A stretch of DNA of 6,802 nucleotides from Christensenellaceae bacterium (GTDB lineage: Bacteria > Bacillota > Clostridia > Christensenellales > Borkfalkiaceae), in contig JAEDMA010000075.1 of the NCBI GenBank assembly GCA_016295005.1, positions 1 to 6,802 on the forward strand. The letters run 5' to 3'. Under the pieces are notes generated by a model. It saw only the letters and a list, made by a program, of their open reading frames with translations, was not told the origin of the DNA and made no database searches. A program made the position numbers and the translations under genes. This document shows, piece after piece, positions 1 to 6,301 of this stretch; positions within the stretch are counted from its first letter, which is position 1, and each line of letters begins with the position of its first letter.

Positions 1-128
1 CGAAGCGCATTTTCAAGCAAAACTGATGTTTTTTCAAACGAGAAGCGCAAAAACGCAAGTTTTTGCGAAAACCCGTCAGGGTTTTAAAAGTTTTGGCGAA
101 AGACAAAAACTTTGCTTCTTATAGTTTA
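1..128. repeat. Triple-hairpin repeat module, copy 1
   Basis: This AT-rich non-coding module may continue past the left edge of the window. Its first 39 nt recur exactly at 158-196. Three adjacent hairpins follow. H1 has 9-bp arms at 46-54 and 59-67 around a GCAA loop. H2 has 7-bp arms at 68-74 and 79-85 around a GTCA loop. H3 has 8-bp arms at 87-94 and 106-113. The tail CTTATAGTTTA at 118-128 recurs at 271-281. On the plus strand the H1 loop is a GNRA tetraloop, which hints that a plus-strand RNA could be the folded form, but no promoter is convincing. The module could equally be a palindromic interspersed repeat acting as DNA. The repeat and the pairing are seen directly; its role is unknown. 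Confidence 0.8.
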
Positions 129-157
129 TAATATCGAAAGTTTTATCTGAAAGCGCG

Positions 158-282
158 CGAAGCGCATTTTCAAGCAAAACTGATGTTTTTTCAAACTAAG
201 AAATGCAAAACGCAAGTTTTTTGAAAAAATGCTTGCATTTTAAGAATTTTGCCGCAACGCAAAAGTATTCCTTATAGTTTAA
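158..282. repeat. Triple-hairpin repeat module, copy 2 (diverged)
   Basis: The leader at 158-196 is identical to 1-39, but the hairpin part has a largely different sequence. Even so, three hairpins occupy the same places. H1 has arms at 207-211 and 216-220 around GCAA. H2 has 6-bp arms at 226-231 and 236-241 around CTTG. H3 has 6-bp arms at 247-252 and 259-264 around a 6-nt loop. A longer alternative pairing, 201-208 with 233-240, is also possible. The tail at 271-281 matches copy 1 exactly. Retained pairing with changed bases is what selection on structure would leave, although AT-rich DNA forms short hairpins readily by chance. Confidence 0.72.
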
Positions 283-329
283 GACACAAGCGATAAAACT
301 TGCTTGTAAGGTTTTGGGGCTTCGCAGTA
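283..329. other. Inter-repeat spacer with a small inverted repeat
   Basis: This is the unique sequence between module copies 2 and 3. It contains ACAAGC at 286-291 and its complement GCTTGT at 302-307 around a 10-nt loop. It takes the place of the leader in front of copy 3. No coding potential or promoter was recognised, and the inverted repeat is short enough to be chance. Confidence 0.35.
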
Positions 330-422
330 TTTCAAACGAGAAGCGCAAAAACGCAAGTTTTTGCTAAAACTCGCCAGGGTTTTAAAAGTTTTGGCGAAAG
401 ACAAAACTTTTTACTTCTTATA
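330..422. repeat. Triple-hairpin repeat module, copy 3 (hairpin part only)
   Basis: This copy matches 32-123 over about 92 nt, with three substitutions before the last stem and small A/T indels within it. The 39-nt leader is absent apart from its last bases. H1 is 8 bp (345-352 with 357-364) around GCAA. H2 pairs 366-372 with 377-383 around GCCA and includes one T-G wobble. H3 is a perfect 10-bp stem (384-393 with 402-411) around an 8-nt loop. Its right end runs into the T-run of the distal terminator-like hairpin of the ribF operon at 422-426. No ORF of note lies within it. Confidence 0.78.
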
Positions 423-457
423 AAAATTCTCCGCCCGTTCGGATAAAATCCGACGGG
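422..457 (-). terminator. Distal hairpin and T-run after ribF
   Basis: Read on the minus strand, the arms CCCGTCGGAT (457-448) and ATCCG-ACGGG (444-434, one bulged base at 439) close a 3-nt loop. A further TTCT/AGAA pairing can extend the stem down to a run of five T at 426-422. It lies 32 nt beyond the first terminator and could act as a backup. The gap between the main stem and the T-run makes it a weaker intrinsic terminator than the proximal one. Confidence 0.55.
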
Positions 458-460
458 AAG

Positions 461-489
461 AAAAACGATTCGGGAGCCGCTTCCCCGAA
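461..489 (-). terminator. Rho-independent terminator of the infB-ribF transcript
   Basis: Read on the minus strand, TTCGGG (489-484) pairs with CCCGAA (474-469) around a GC-rich 9-nt loop. A T-run follows at 465-461, three bases past the stem. The stem begins 4 nt after the ribF stop codon, the expected place for the end of a transcription unit. In Bacillus subtilis rpsO follows ribF; here no gene follows ribF within the window, which fits termination at this point. Confidence 0.72.
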
Positions 490-493
490 AATT

Positions 494-1384
494 TCACCTC
501 TTTTTATCGGCTTTCGATCGGGTTATTTTCGTGTCCTCTTCAAGTCTTTCCGTAAGTTCGTTTACGGAGTCGAATTTTTTTATATCTCTTAAATATCCAT
601 CGAAAAATACGGTAATCGTTTCGCCGTAAATATCTTGGGAAAAATCAAAAATATTTACTTCGACGAGTTTTTTTTCCAAAGAAAACGTCGGGCAGTTACC
701 GTAATTTATAATGGAAAGATATTCTTTGCCGAAAACTTTCGTCCGCCCGTAGTAAACGCCTTCTTTTACGGCAAGGTCGTCAAAATAAAGATTTGCCGTG
801 GGAAACCCTATTTTTCTTCCCTCTTCCCGTCCTTTTTCCACCACGCCTTTTATAAAATAACTTTCGCCGAGAAGCCTCGCCGCTTTATCAACCAGCCCTT
901 CCGATAAAAGCCTCCTTATCTCCGTGGAAGAAACTTTTTCACCTTCCGTTTTTATAAGCGGAACTTTAATCGCGATTTTTCCGTTGCGCGCAGCGTAATC
1001 GCATAAAAAATCCGCGTTACCTTCGCCTTTTCTCCCGAAAGCGTAATCTTCCCCGAAAACGTACCCTTTAACGGAAAAAAGCGTGTCTAAATATTCTAAA
1101 AACTCAATTTTGCCGAGAGATAAAAACTCTTTCGTCGTCGGCGCGAAAACCACTTTTTTCGCCCCCGCTTTCAGTAAAAGTTCTTCTCTTTCGGCTTCGC
1201 CGAAAATTGCGGGAACGCGCGGTTTTCCGAGCGCTTCCGAAAGCCCTTCTCCGAAAGCGAACGCGACGGGCAACGCGCAAAGTTCGTCGGCGAGTTTCGC
1301 CGCCGCCGAAATAACCGCTTTATGCCCTATGTGCGCGCAGGAGAATTCGCCGAGCGCGATAACCGCTTCTGTTTTTTCCGCCAT
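494..1384 (-). CDS. ribF: Bifunctional riboflavin kinase / FMN adenylyltransferase (FAD synthetase)
   Basis: This 296-aa cytoplasmic enzyme phosphorylates riboflavin to FMN and then adenylylates FMN to FAD. The N-terminal nucleotidyltransferase domain (about 1-175) shows HIGH at 18-21, FGEDYAFG at 110-117 and VSSTEIR at 151-157. The C-terminal riboflavin kinase domain (about 176-290) shows GRKIGFPTANL at 189-199, GVYYG at 209-213, a CPTF segment, and VEVN with Glu242 at the expected catalytic-base position. The start is set at ATG 1384 because the family motif begins directly after it and AAGG/GGAG lies just upstream; the open frame runs on to 1495 but overlaps truB and has no family match there. 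The usual G-x-F-D-G-x-H-x-G-H motif reads GEFSCAHIGH, so the Asp-Gly pair is Ser-Cys. It is the last gene before the terminators, 38 nt after truB. Confidence 0.93.
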   Translation of the reverse strand: MAEKTEAVIALGEFSCAHIGHKAVISAAAKLADELCALPVAFAFGEGLSEALGKPRVPAIFGEAEREELLLKAGAKKVVFAPTTKEFLSLGKIEFLEYLDTLFSVKGYVFGEDYAFGRKGEGNADFLCDYAARNGKIAIKVPLIKTEGEKVSSTEIRRLLSEGLVDKAARLLGESYFIKGVVEKGREEGRKIGFPTANLYFDDLAVKEGVYYGRTKVFGKEYLSIINYGNCPTFSLEKKLVEVNIFDFSQDIYGETITVFFDGYLRDIKKFDSVNELTERLEEDTKITRSKADKKR

Positions 1385-1386
1385 AA

Positions 1387-1395
1387 CTCCGCCTT
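1387..1395 (-). promoter_or_regulatory. Shine-Dalgarno region that sets the ribF start
   Basis: The purine-rich stretch AAGGCGGAG ends two bases before ATG 1384; AAGG has a 7-nt spacer. It supports the 296-aa RibF over the longer open frame that begins inside truB. Confidence 0.6.
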
Positions 1396-1422
1396 TTTCG
1401 GTCTGCTTTTTAAAAACACCGT

Positions 1423-2271
1423 CTATCTGACGTAAGATTTTATTTTTAAGATTCCGTTTTCGCTTACGCCTATTCCCCAGAAATCGTCTTCGCAATACAC
1501 TCTGTAAAAGCCGTCGGGATATCCGTAATCGTCGAACAATCCGTTCAAAATTCTCGCGGCTTTTTCGGAGGAAAGGGAAATTTTCGGGAAATCCACCGCC
1601 ATATCGGCAGGCAGAATATATTTTTCGGGGTTGTCCGAATCCATAAACTCGTCAAAAAGAACGCCGTTTTCTAAACTAAACGCGCCGCTTTTTATTCTTT
1701 CGAGTTTGGTCATCAAAGCGAGCGAACCGCAGTTTTTGCCAAGATCTCTCGCAAGGGAACGAATGTACGTTCCGCCTTTGCATTCTATAATAAACCGATA
1801 ATCGGTATCGGAAATCTTTTCCGTTATATCGAATTTGTTTATAGTAACTTTTGACGGCGCAAGTTCGAATTCCACCCCCTTTCTCGCGAGAGCGTAACCC
1901 TTTTTGCCGTCCACGTTTTTAGCCGAATACTTCGGCGGAATCTGACTGATATCTCCTACGAAAAACCCGAGATTTTCTCTTACGGTTTGTTCCGTCGGGA
2001 TAGCGTCTGTTTTTTCGAACGTCTTACCCGTTATATCGAGAGTATCGGACGTTACGCCGAACCGAAATTCCGCTATATACGTTTTGTCTTTTTTAAGTAA
2101 ATAATCGAACAATCTCGACGTTTTAGCTATCCCCACGGGGAGAACGCCCGACGCCATAGGGTCTAACGTGCCCATATGACCGCACGGGACTCCGAACTTT
2201 TTTTTAACGCCGTTTACGACTTTTGTGGAATTAAGTCCTTCGGGTTTAATAACGTTGATAAATCCTTTCAT
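1423..2271 (-). CDS. truB: tRNA pseudouridine(55) synthase TruB
   Basis: This 282-aa enzyme converts U55 of the tRNA T-loop to pseudouridine. The catalytic-domain motifs are intact: GHMGTLDPMASGVLPVG at 31-47 with the catalytic Asp37, KTYIAEFRFG at 63-72 with the conserved Tyr65, KYSA at 114-117, and GTYIRSLARDLG at 167-178 with Arg171. A short C-terminal region (about 230-282) ending in FWGIGVSENGILKIK resembles the small PUA-like tail of bacterial TruB. The start fits the family, which typically begins with M-x-G-I-I-N-x-x-K-P; here it is MKGFINVIKP. The start lies 18 nt after the nrnA stop. That gap is nearly all A and T with no Shine-Dalgarno sequence, so translation may depend on coupling or an unstructured leader. 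Confidence 0.95.
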   Translation of the reverse strand: MKGFINVIKPEGLNSTKVVNGVKKKFGVPCGHMGTLDPMASGVLPVGIAKTSRLFDYLLKKDKTYIAEFRFGVTSDTLDITGKTFEKTDAIPTEQTVRENLGFFVGDISQIPPKYSAKNVDGKKGYALARKGVEFELAPSKVTINKFDITEKISDTDYRFIIECKGGTYIRSLARDLGKNCGSLALMTKLERIKSGAFSLENGVLFDEFMDSDNPEKYILPADMAVDFPKISLSSEKAARILNGLFDDYGYPDGFYRVYCEDDFWGIGVSENGILKIKSYVR

Positions 2272-2289
2272 AAAAAATAAGGGTAAAAA

Positions 2290-3243
2290 TTATTCGGGTA
2301 AATGAGAAACAACGGCGTATCTCAACTTGTCCACGACTTCTTCGTAGTCGCCGTTAATCTGACAACCGCTTGCGAGAACGTGACCGCCGCCGCCGAAAAC
2401 CGAAGCGATTTCGTTGACGTCGGTTCCTTTGGAACGGAAACTGCATTTAAATTTGTTTCTTTCCGTTTCCATAACGCAAACACCCACTTCCACGCAGTCG
2501 ATACCCATAACGAAATCGATAAACCCTTCCGTTTCGTCTTTGAACGCGCCGGTAGACAAAAAATCGTCGTATAAAACGGTAGCGACGGCAAGCCTGCCGC
2601 CGGCGAAATACCGGATGGAAGACATAACTTTACCGAAAAGTTTCGCCCTTTCCTTTCTCTGTTTTTTAAATACGTTATAAGTAATATTGTTTAAGTCCGC
2701 GCCTCTTTTAACCAGTTCGCTTGCGATAACCAAGGTATCCGCGGTGACGTTTTTGTGTTGAAAACCGCCCGTATCGGTGATAATACCCGTCGCTAAAAGG
2801 TTAGCGATTTCGCTGTCGATTTCAACGTTTAACCCTTTAATTACGTTAAAAACGTTTTCGCAGTTTGCCGCGCTGTCCAAAACAAAATTATATTCGGCGT
2901 AACGGTTGTTTGAAACGTGGTGGTCGATATTATAGGTGTTTTTTCCGCCCGAAAACAGTTCGGAAAATCTTCCGAGCCTCGTTACGTCGGCGCAGTCAAT
3001 TGCCGCGCAAGCGGAAAACCCTTCGGGGTCGCAGTTTTTAACTTCGGCGAAAGCCGGGTTAAACAGGAACTTTCCGGGAATAACGTCGTCGCAGAACACT
3101 TCGGCTTTTACGCCCGCTTTCACAAGCGCCTTTTTAAGGGCGAGAGCGGAACCCAAAGTGTCGCCGTCCGGTCTTATATGACAAAAGAGAGCGATTGAAT
3201 TCTCTCTCTTTAATCTGTCTGAAATCTGTTTTGCGTCAAGCAT
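2290..3243 (-). CDS. nrnA: DHH/DHHA1 phosphoesterase, nano-RNase / pAp phosphatase NrnA-like
   Basis: This 317-aa protein belongs to the NrnA group. Members degrade 2-5 nt RNA fragments from the 5' end and remove the 3' phosphate of pAp, using manganese. The DHH domain has the metal ligands in order: HIRPDGDTLGS at 22-32 (His22, Asp26, Asp28), IDCAD at 82-86 (Asp83), NIDHHVSN at 105-112 (Asp107, His108, His109) and IITDTGGF at 154-161 (Asp157). The DHHA1 substrate-binding domain shows FRSKGTDVNEIA at 269-280 and GGGGHVLASGC at 284-294. All catalytic residues look intact and the length is normal. The ATG follows AAGGTG with a 5-nt spacer, and this SD overlaps the rbfA stop codon. Its place between rbfA and truB is common in Firmicutes. 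The exact substrate is inferred from the family. Confidence 0.9.
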   Translation of the reverse strand: MLDAKQISDRLKRENSIALFCHIRPDGDTLGSALALKKALVKAGVKAEVFCDDVIPGKFLFNPAFAEVKNCDPEGFSACAAIDCADVTRLGRFSELFSGGKNTYNIDHHVSNNRYAEYNFVLDSAANCENVFNVIKGLNVEIDSEIANLLATGIITDTGGFQHKNVTADTLVIASELVKRGADLNNITYNVFKKQRKERAKLFGKVMSSIRYFAGGRLAVATVLYDDFLSTGAFKDETEGFIDFVMGIDCVEVGVCVMETERNKFKCSFRSKGTDVNEIASVFGGGGHVLASGCQINGDYEEVVDKLRYAVVSHLPE

Positions 3244-3248
3244 ATTTT

Positions 3249-3254
3249 CACCTT
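3249..3254 (-). promoter_or_regulatory. Shine-Dalgarno AAGGTG for nrnA
   Basis: AAGGTG lies five bases before ATG 3243 and shares two bases with the rbfA TAA stop. Ribosomes ending rbfA would sit over this site, consistent with coupled translation. Confidence 0.65.
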
Positions 3255-3612
3255 AAACTTCGCCGTTGATTTTACGGAAAAGGGCGTCCATTTTGTCGCC
3301 GTATTCCATAGAATCGTCGGGGTAAAAACGGAGTTCGGGAACGGTTCTTAACTTAACCGAATGGGCGAGTTCGTACCTGATTCTTTTGGAATCGCAGGCA
3401 ATGGCGTCGAAAGTTGCTTTCTTTTTCCGTTCGTCTTTGGAATACACGCTTACGTACACCCTTGCGTTTTTAAGGTCTTTGCTCGTGTCCACCTTGGTAA
3501 TGCTGAACATTTCGGTAACCAAAGGATTTTTAAGTTTTCTGTAAATAATATCGTAAATTTCCTTCTGAAATTCCGCGTTAAGTTTATCCGTTCTGCTTAC
3601 TTTTCCGTCCAT
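3253..3612 (-). CDS. rbfA: 30S ribosome-binding factor RbfA
   Basis: This 119-aa protein with a single KH-like domain binds the immature 30S subunit, helps 16S rRNA mature near its 5' end and supports growth in the cold. Family features are the N-terminal helix with RTDKLNAEFQKEIYDIIYRKL at 7-27 (standard: R-x-x-R-V-x-x-x-I-x-x-x-I), KNPLVTEMFSITKVDTSKDLKNARVYVSV at 28-56, and VPELRFYPDDSMEYGDKMDALF at 91-112, matching the usual P-E-L-x-F-x-x-D-x-S. The length is normal for the family. Only one base separates the infB stop codon from this ATG, so translation is probably coupled. A candidate SD (AGAGG, 3629-3625) sits inside the infB end with a rather long 12-nt spacer. Confidence 0.93.
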   Translation of the reverse strand: MDGKVSRTDKLNAEFQKEIYDIIYRKLKNPLVTEMFSITKVDTSKDLKNARVYVSVYSKDERKKKATFDAIACDSKRIRYELAHSVKLRTVPELRFYPDDSMEYGDKMDALFRKINGEV

Positions 3613-3613
3613 A

Positions 3614-6301
3614 TTAAGCGTTTTCCTCTTCTATCTGGTAACTTTCGATAAAGTCGCCGACTTTAATGTCGTTGAATTTTTCGATAGAAATACCGCACTC
3701 GTACCCTTGCGACACTTCTTTAACGTCGTCTTTAAAGCGTTTGAGTTGTAATACGTTGCCTTCGCAAATCATAACGTCGTCGCGGTAAATACGGAGTTTG
3801 CCGGATCTTAAAATCTTACCTTCGGTAACGTAGCAACCCGCAACCTGACCTACGCCGCTGATTTTGAATACTTCTCTGACTTCGGCTTTTCCGAGATATA
3901 CTTCCTTGAATTTAGGAGCGAGCATACCTTTAAGCGCTTTTTGCACGTCTTCTATCGCTTCGTATATAACTCTGTAAAGTTTGATGTCTACGCCGCTCTT
4001 TTCGGCGATCTGTTTCGCGTTGGAATCGGGGCGTACGTTAAACCCTATAATGATTGCGTTGGAAGATTCGGCAAGCATAATATCCGATTCTTTAATCGCG
4101 CCTGCCGCGGCGTGAATAACGTTGACTTTAACTTCGTCGTTGGAAAGTTTTTCGAGCGATTGCTTAACCGCTTCGACGGAACCCTGAACGTCGGCTTTAA
4201 CGATAATGTTAAGACCTTTAATTTCGCCTTCGGCTATTCTGTTGAATACGTCGTCTAAAGAAACTTTCTGCGAATCTTTTATAAGTTTTTCTCTTTCTTT
4301 ATTCTTTCTTTCTTCGGCGACGAGTTTTGTAAGTTTTTCCTGTTCAACGGCATATAAAATATCGCCGGCTTCGGGGACTTCGTCAAGCCCCATAATGGAA
4401 ACGGGAGCGGACGGACCCGCGGAAGAAACTTTTCTGCCCTTGTCGTCGGACATCGCGCGGATTTTACCGGTAACCGTGCCGACTATAACGCTGTCGGAAA
4501 CTTTCAAAGTACCGTTCTGAACGAGAATTGTCGCGACAGGTCCTCTCGACTGGTCGAGTTTGGCTTCGATAACCACGCCTTTCGCCTTTCTGTCCGGATT
4601 TGCTTTAAGGTCAGCCATTTCGGCAACGAGATTGATGTTTTCCAGAAGTTTATCTATACCTTCGCCGGTTTTCGCGGAAACGGGACAGATGATGACGTCT
4701 CCGCCCCACTCTTCGGGAAGAAGACCGTGGTCTGTCAGTTGAGTTTTGATTCTTTCGATATCGGCTTCGGGTTTATCTATTTTGTTTACCGCGACTATAA
4801 TGGGAACGTTTGCTGCTTTGGCGTGGTTAATCGCTTCGATGGTCTGCGGCATGATGCCGTCGTCGGCGGCGACAACCAACACCGCGATATCGGTAGCCTG
4901 CGCGCCGCGCGCTCTCATAGCGGTAAACGCCGCGTGCCCCGGAGTGTCGAGGAAGGTTATAACCTTACCGCCGACGGTAACCTGATACGCGCCGATATGT
5001 TGAGTAATTCCCCCCGCTTCGCCTTGTGTGACGTTGGTTTTTCTGATTCTGTCTAAAATAGAAGTTTTACCGTGGTCGACGTGACCCATAACGGTAACTA
5101 CGGGCGGACGGGTAACGAGATTTGCCGAATCTTCCGTTTCGTCGAAGTTTTCGGACAACACGTCTTCCGCGCTCTTTTCAAGTTTAAGTTCGAGTTCTAT
5201 ACCGAGATCGTCCGCGATGAACGCCGCGGTATCGAAGTCGATAGAATCGTTTATGGTTTTCATAATGCCTTCTTTAAAAAGGCGTTTGGTGATTTCCGCT
5301 GCGGTGACACCTATTTTTTCGCTTAACACTTTTAAGGGAATGATTTCGGTCTTTATAACCGCTTTTTCTATTTTAACGGTGTTGACTTCGGCTTTCTTTT
5401 CCTTTTTAACGGGACGGAATTTTCTGTAACCCGTCTTGTTTTCGTCGAAATCGTCTACGTTTATCTGATTTTTAATCAAAGCGCGTTTGTTAAGAGTATG
5501 TTTTTCTTCGTAAGATTTTTCGGAAGACTGTTTCTTTTTGCCGAAATTTCTCTTGTCGTTTCCGCTCGCGACTATCGGCGGGGCGACGTACGTTTCTCTC
5601 GGTTTTTTGTTGAACGCGGGTCTTTCTCCCCTTGCGTCGCCGGTAGCGTTTCTGTTAAAGGGAGGTCTTTGACCGTTCTGCCCCTGACGGTACTCGGGCT
5701 TATATTCTCTCTTCGGAGTCGGGCGAACGCTCTCTTTTCCTTCTCTTCTGACGATAAACGAAGGTCTCGGGGTTTCGGTAACGACGAATTCTTTTTTCTC
5801 CGGAGCGGCGGTTTGCTTGTTGACGGTTTCTGTTTTAACCGCTTCCTTGTTTTCGGTAACCGAAGAAGTTTGTTTTTTCTCTTCCGCTTTCGGTTCGGCG
5901 GCTTTTTTCTCCTCCGCTTCTTCCTTTTCGGCGGTTTTGTTTTTCACCGTCTCTACGGTTTCCGCTTCTTCGGTTTTGGATTCCGAATCGGAATTTCCGG
6001 AAGATGCTTCCGCCATCGGTTTCTTTTCTTCGGGCAAAGGGGTCCCCGTCGCGGGAACTTCTTCTTTCACCGTTTCCTTGCTCGCTTCTTCCGTTTTGGC
6101 GGCTTCCGCTTTTAACGCTTCTTCTTTTTCCTTGCGTTCTTTAACGAAAGCGGAAAGTTTATCCGAAAAAGCGTTTTTGATTAAAAACGCGCTTTTTTCC
6201 GTATCGGAAATAAGAGCGCATAAAGCGGACAAACTTCCGTCGTTCAATAATTCGTTTGCCTTTCTGATGTTGCCGTTACGCATTTCTTTGTTTTCAGCCA
6301 T
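3614..6301 (-). CDS. infB: Translation initiation factor IF-2
   Basis: This 895-aa GTPase brings fMet-tRNA to the 30S subunit and promotes subunit joining. The order is a short N-terminal segment (1-60), a long charged low-complexity linker (about 60-310, rich in Glu, Lys, Ala and Thr, then Arg, Pro, Asn and Gln), an IF2N domain (about 318-372), the G domain (about 398-565), domain II (about 575-655), C1 (about 690-790) and the tRNA-binding C2 (about 795-890). GTPase motifs are complete: GHVDHGKT 406-413, Thr433 in GGITQHIG, DTPGH 452-456, NKID 506-509 and SAK 542-544. The first residues do not match the common opening M-S-K-x-R-V-Y-E-L-A-K. ATG 6301 is supported by AGGAG with a 7-nt spacer and by an 8-nt overlap with the ylxQ stop. 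Met96 is a weakly supported internal start. Confidence 0.97.
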   Translation of the reverse strand: MAENKEMRNGNIRKANELLNDGSLSALCALISDTEKSAFLIKNAFSDKLSAFVKERKEKEEALKAEAAKTEEASKETVKEEVPATGTPLPEEKKPMAEASSGNSDSESKTEEAETVETVKNKTAEKEEAEEKKAAEPKAEEKKQTSSVTENKEAVKTETVNKQTAAPEKKEFVVTETPRPSFIVRREGKESVRPTPKREYKPEYRQGQNGQRPPFNRNATGDARGERPAFNKKPRETYVAPPIVASGNDKRNFGKKKQSSEKSYEEKHTLNKRALIKNQINVDDFDENKTGYRKFRPVKKEKKAEVNTVKIEKAVIKTEIIPLKVLSEKIGVTAAEITKRLFKEGIMKTINDSIDFDTAAFIADDLGIELELKLEKSAEDVLSENFDETEDSANLVTRPPVVTVMGHVDHGKTSILDRIRKTNVTQGEAGGITQHIGAYQVTVGGKVITFLDTPGHAAFTAMRARGAQATDIAVLVVAADDGIMPQTIEAINHAKAANVPIIVAVNKIDKPEADIERIKTQLTDHGLLPEEWGGDVIICPVSAKTGEGIDKLLENINLVAEMADLKANPDRKAKGVVIEAKLDQSRGPVATILVQNGTLKVSDSVIVGTVTGKIRAMSDDKGRKVSSAGPSAPVSIMGLDEVPEAGDILYAVEQEKLTKLVAEERKNKEREKLIKDSQKVSLDDVFNRIAEGEIKGLNIIVKADVQGSVEAVKQSLEKLSNDEVKVNVIHAAAGAIKESDIMLAESSNAIIIGFNVRPDSNAKQIAEKSGVDIKLYRVIYEAIEDVQKALKGMLAPKFKEVYLGKAEVREVFKISGVGQVAGCYVTEGKILRSGKLRIYRDDVMICEGNVLQLKRFKDDVKEVSQGYECGISIEKFNDIKVGDFIESYQIEEENA

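Noticed and set aside
127..132. TATAAT on the plus strand, a possible -10 box between repeat copies 1 and 2.
   Set aside because: No convincing -35 element lies at the right distance, and such hexamers are expected in DNA this AT-rich.
1..422. CRISPR array.
   Set aside because: There are only three copies, with long diverged units, unequal spacing and internal hairpins; no short exact repeats separate unique spacers.
635..907. Plus-strand 90-aa open frame opposite ribF.
   Set aside because: It lies wholly opposite a well-supported conserved gene and shows no recognisable motif.
1385..1495. N-terminal extension of ribF by 37 codons to an ATG at 1495.
   Set aside because: It overlaps the end of truB by 73 nt, is rich in Arg and Lys without any family match, and a better start with SD lies at 1384.
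6014..6016. Internal infB start at Met96, which could give a shorter IF-2 form as in E. coli.
   Set aside because: The upstream sequence has only a weak purine stretch and no clear SD, and the codon lies within low-complexity sequence.
5498..6115. Plus-strand open frame of 205 aa, rich in Phe, Arg and Gly, opposite infB.
   Set aside because: It mirrors the Glu/Lys-rich low-complexity linker of IF-2; such codons leave the opposite strand free of stops. No domain was recognised.
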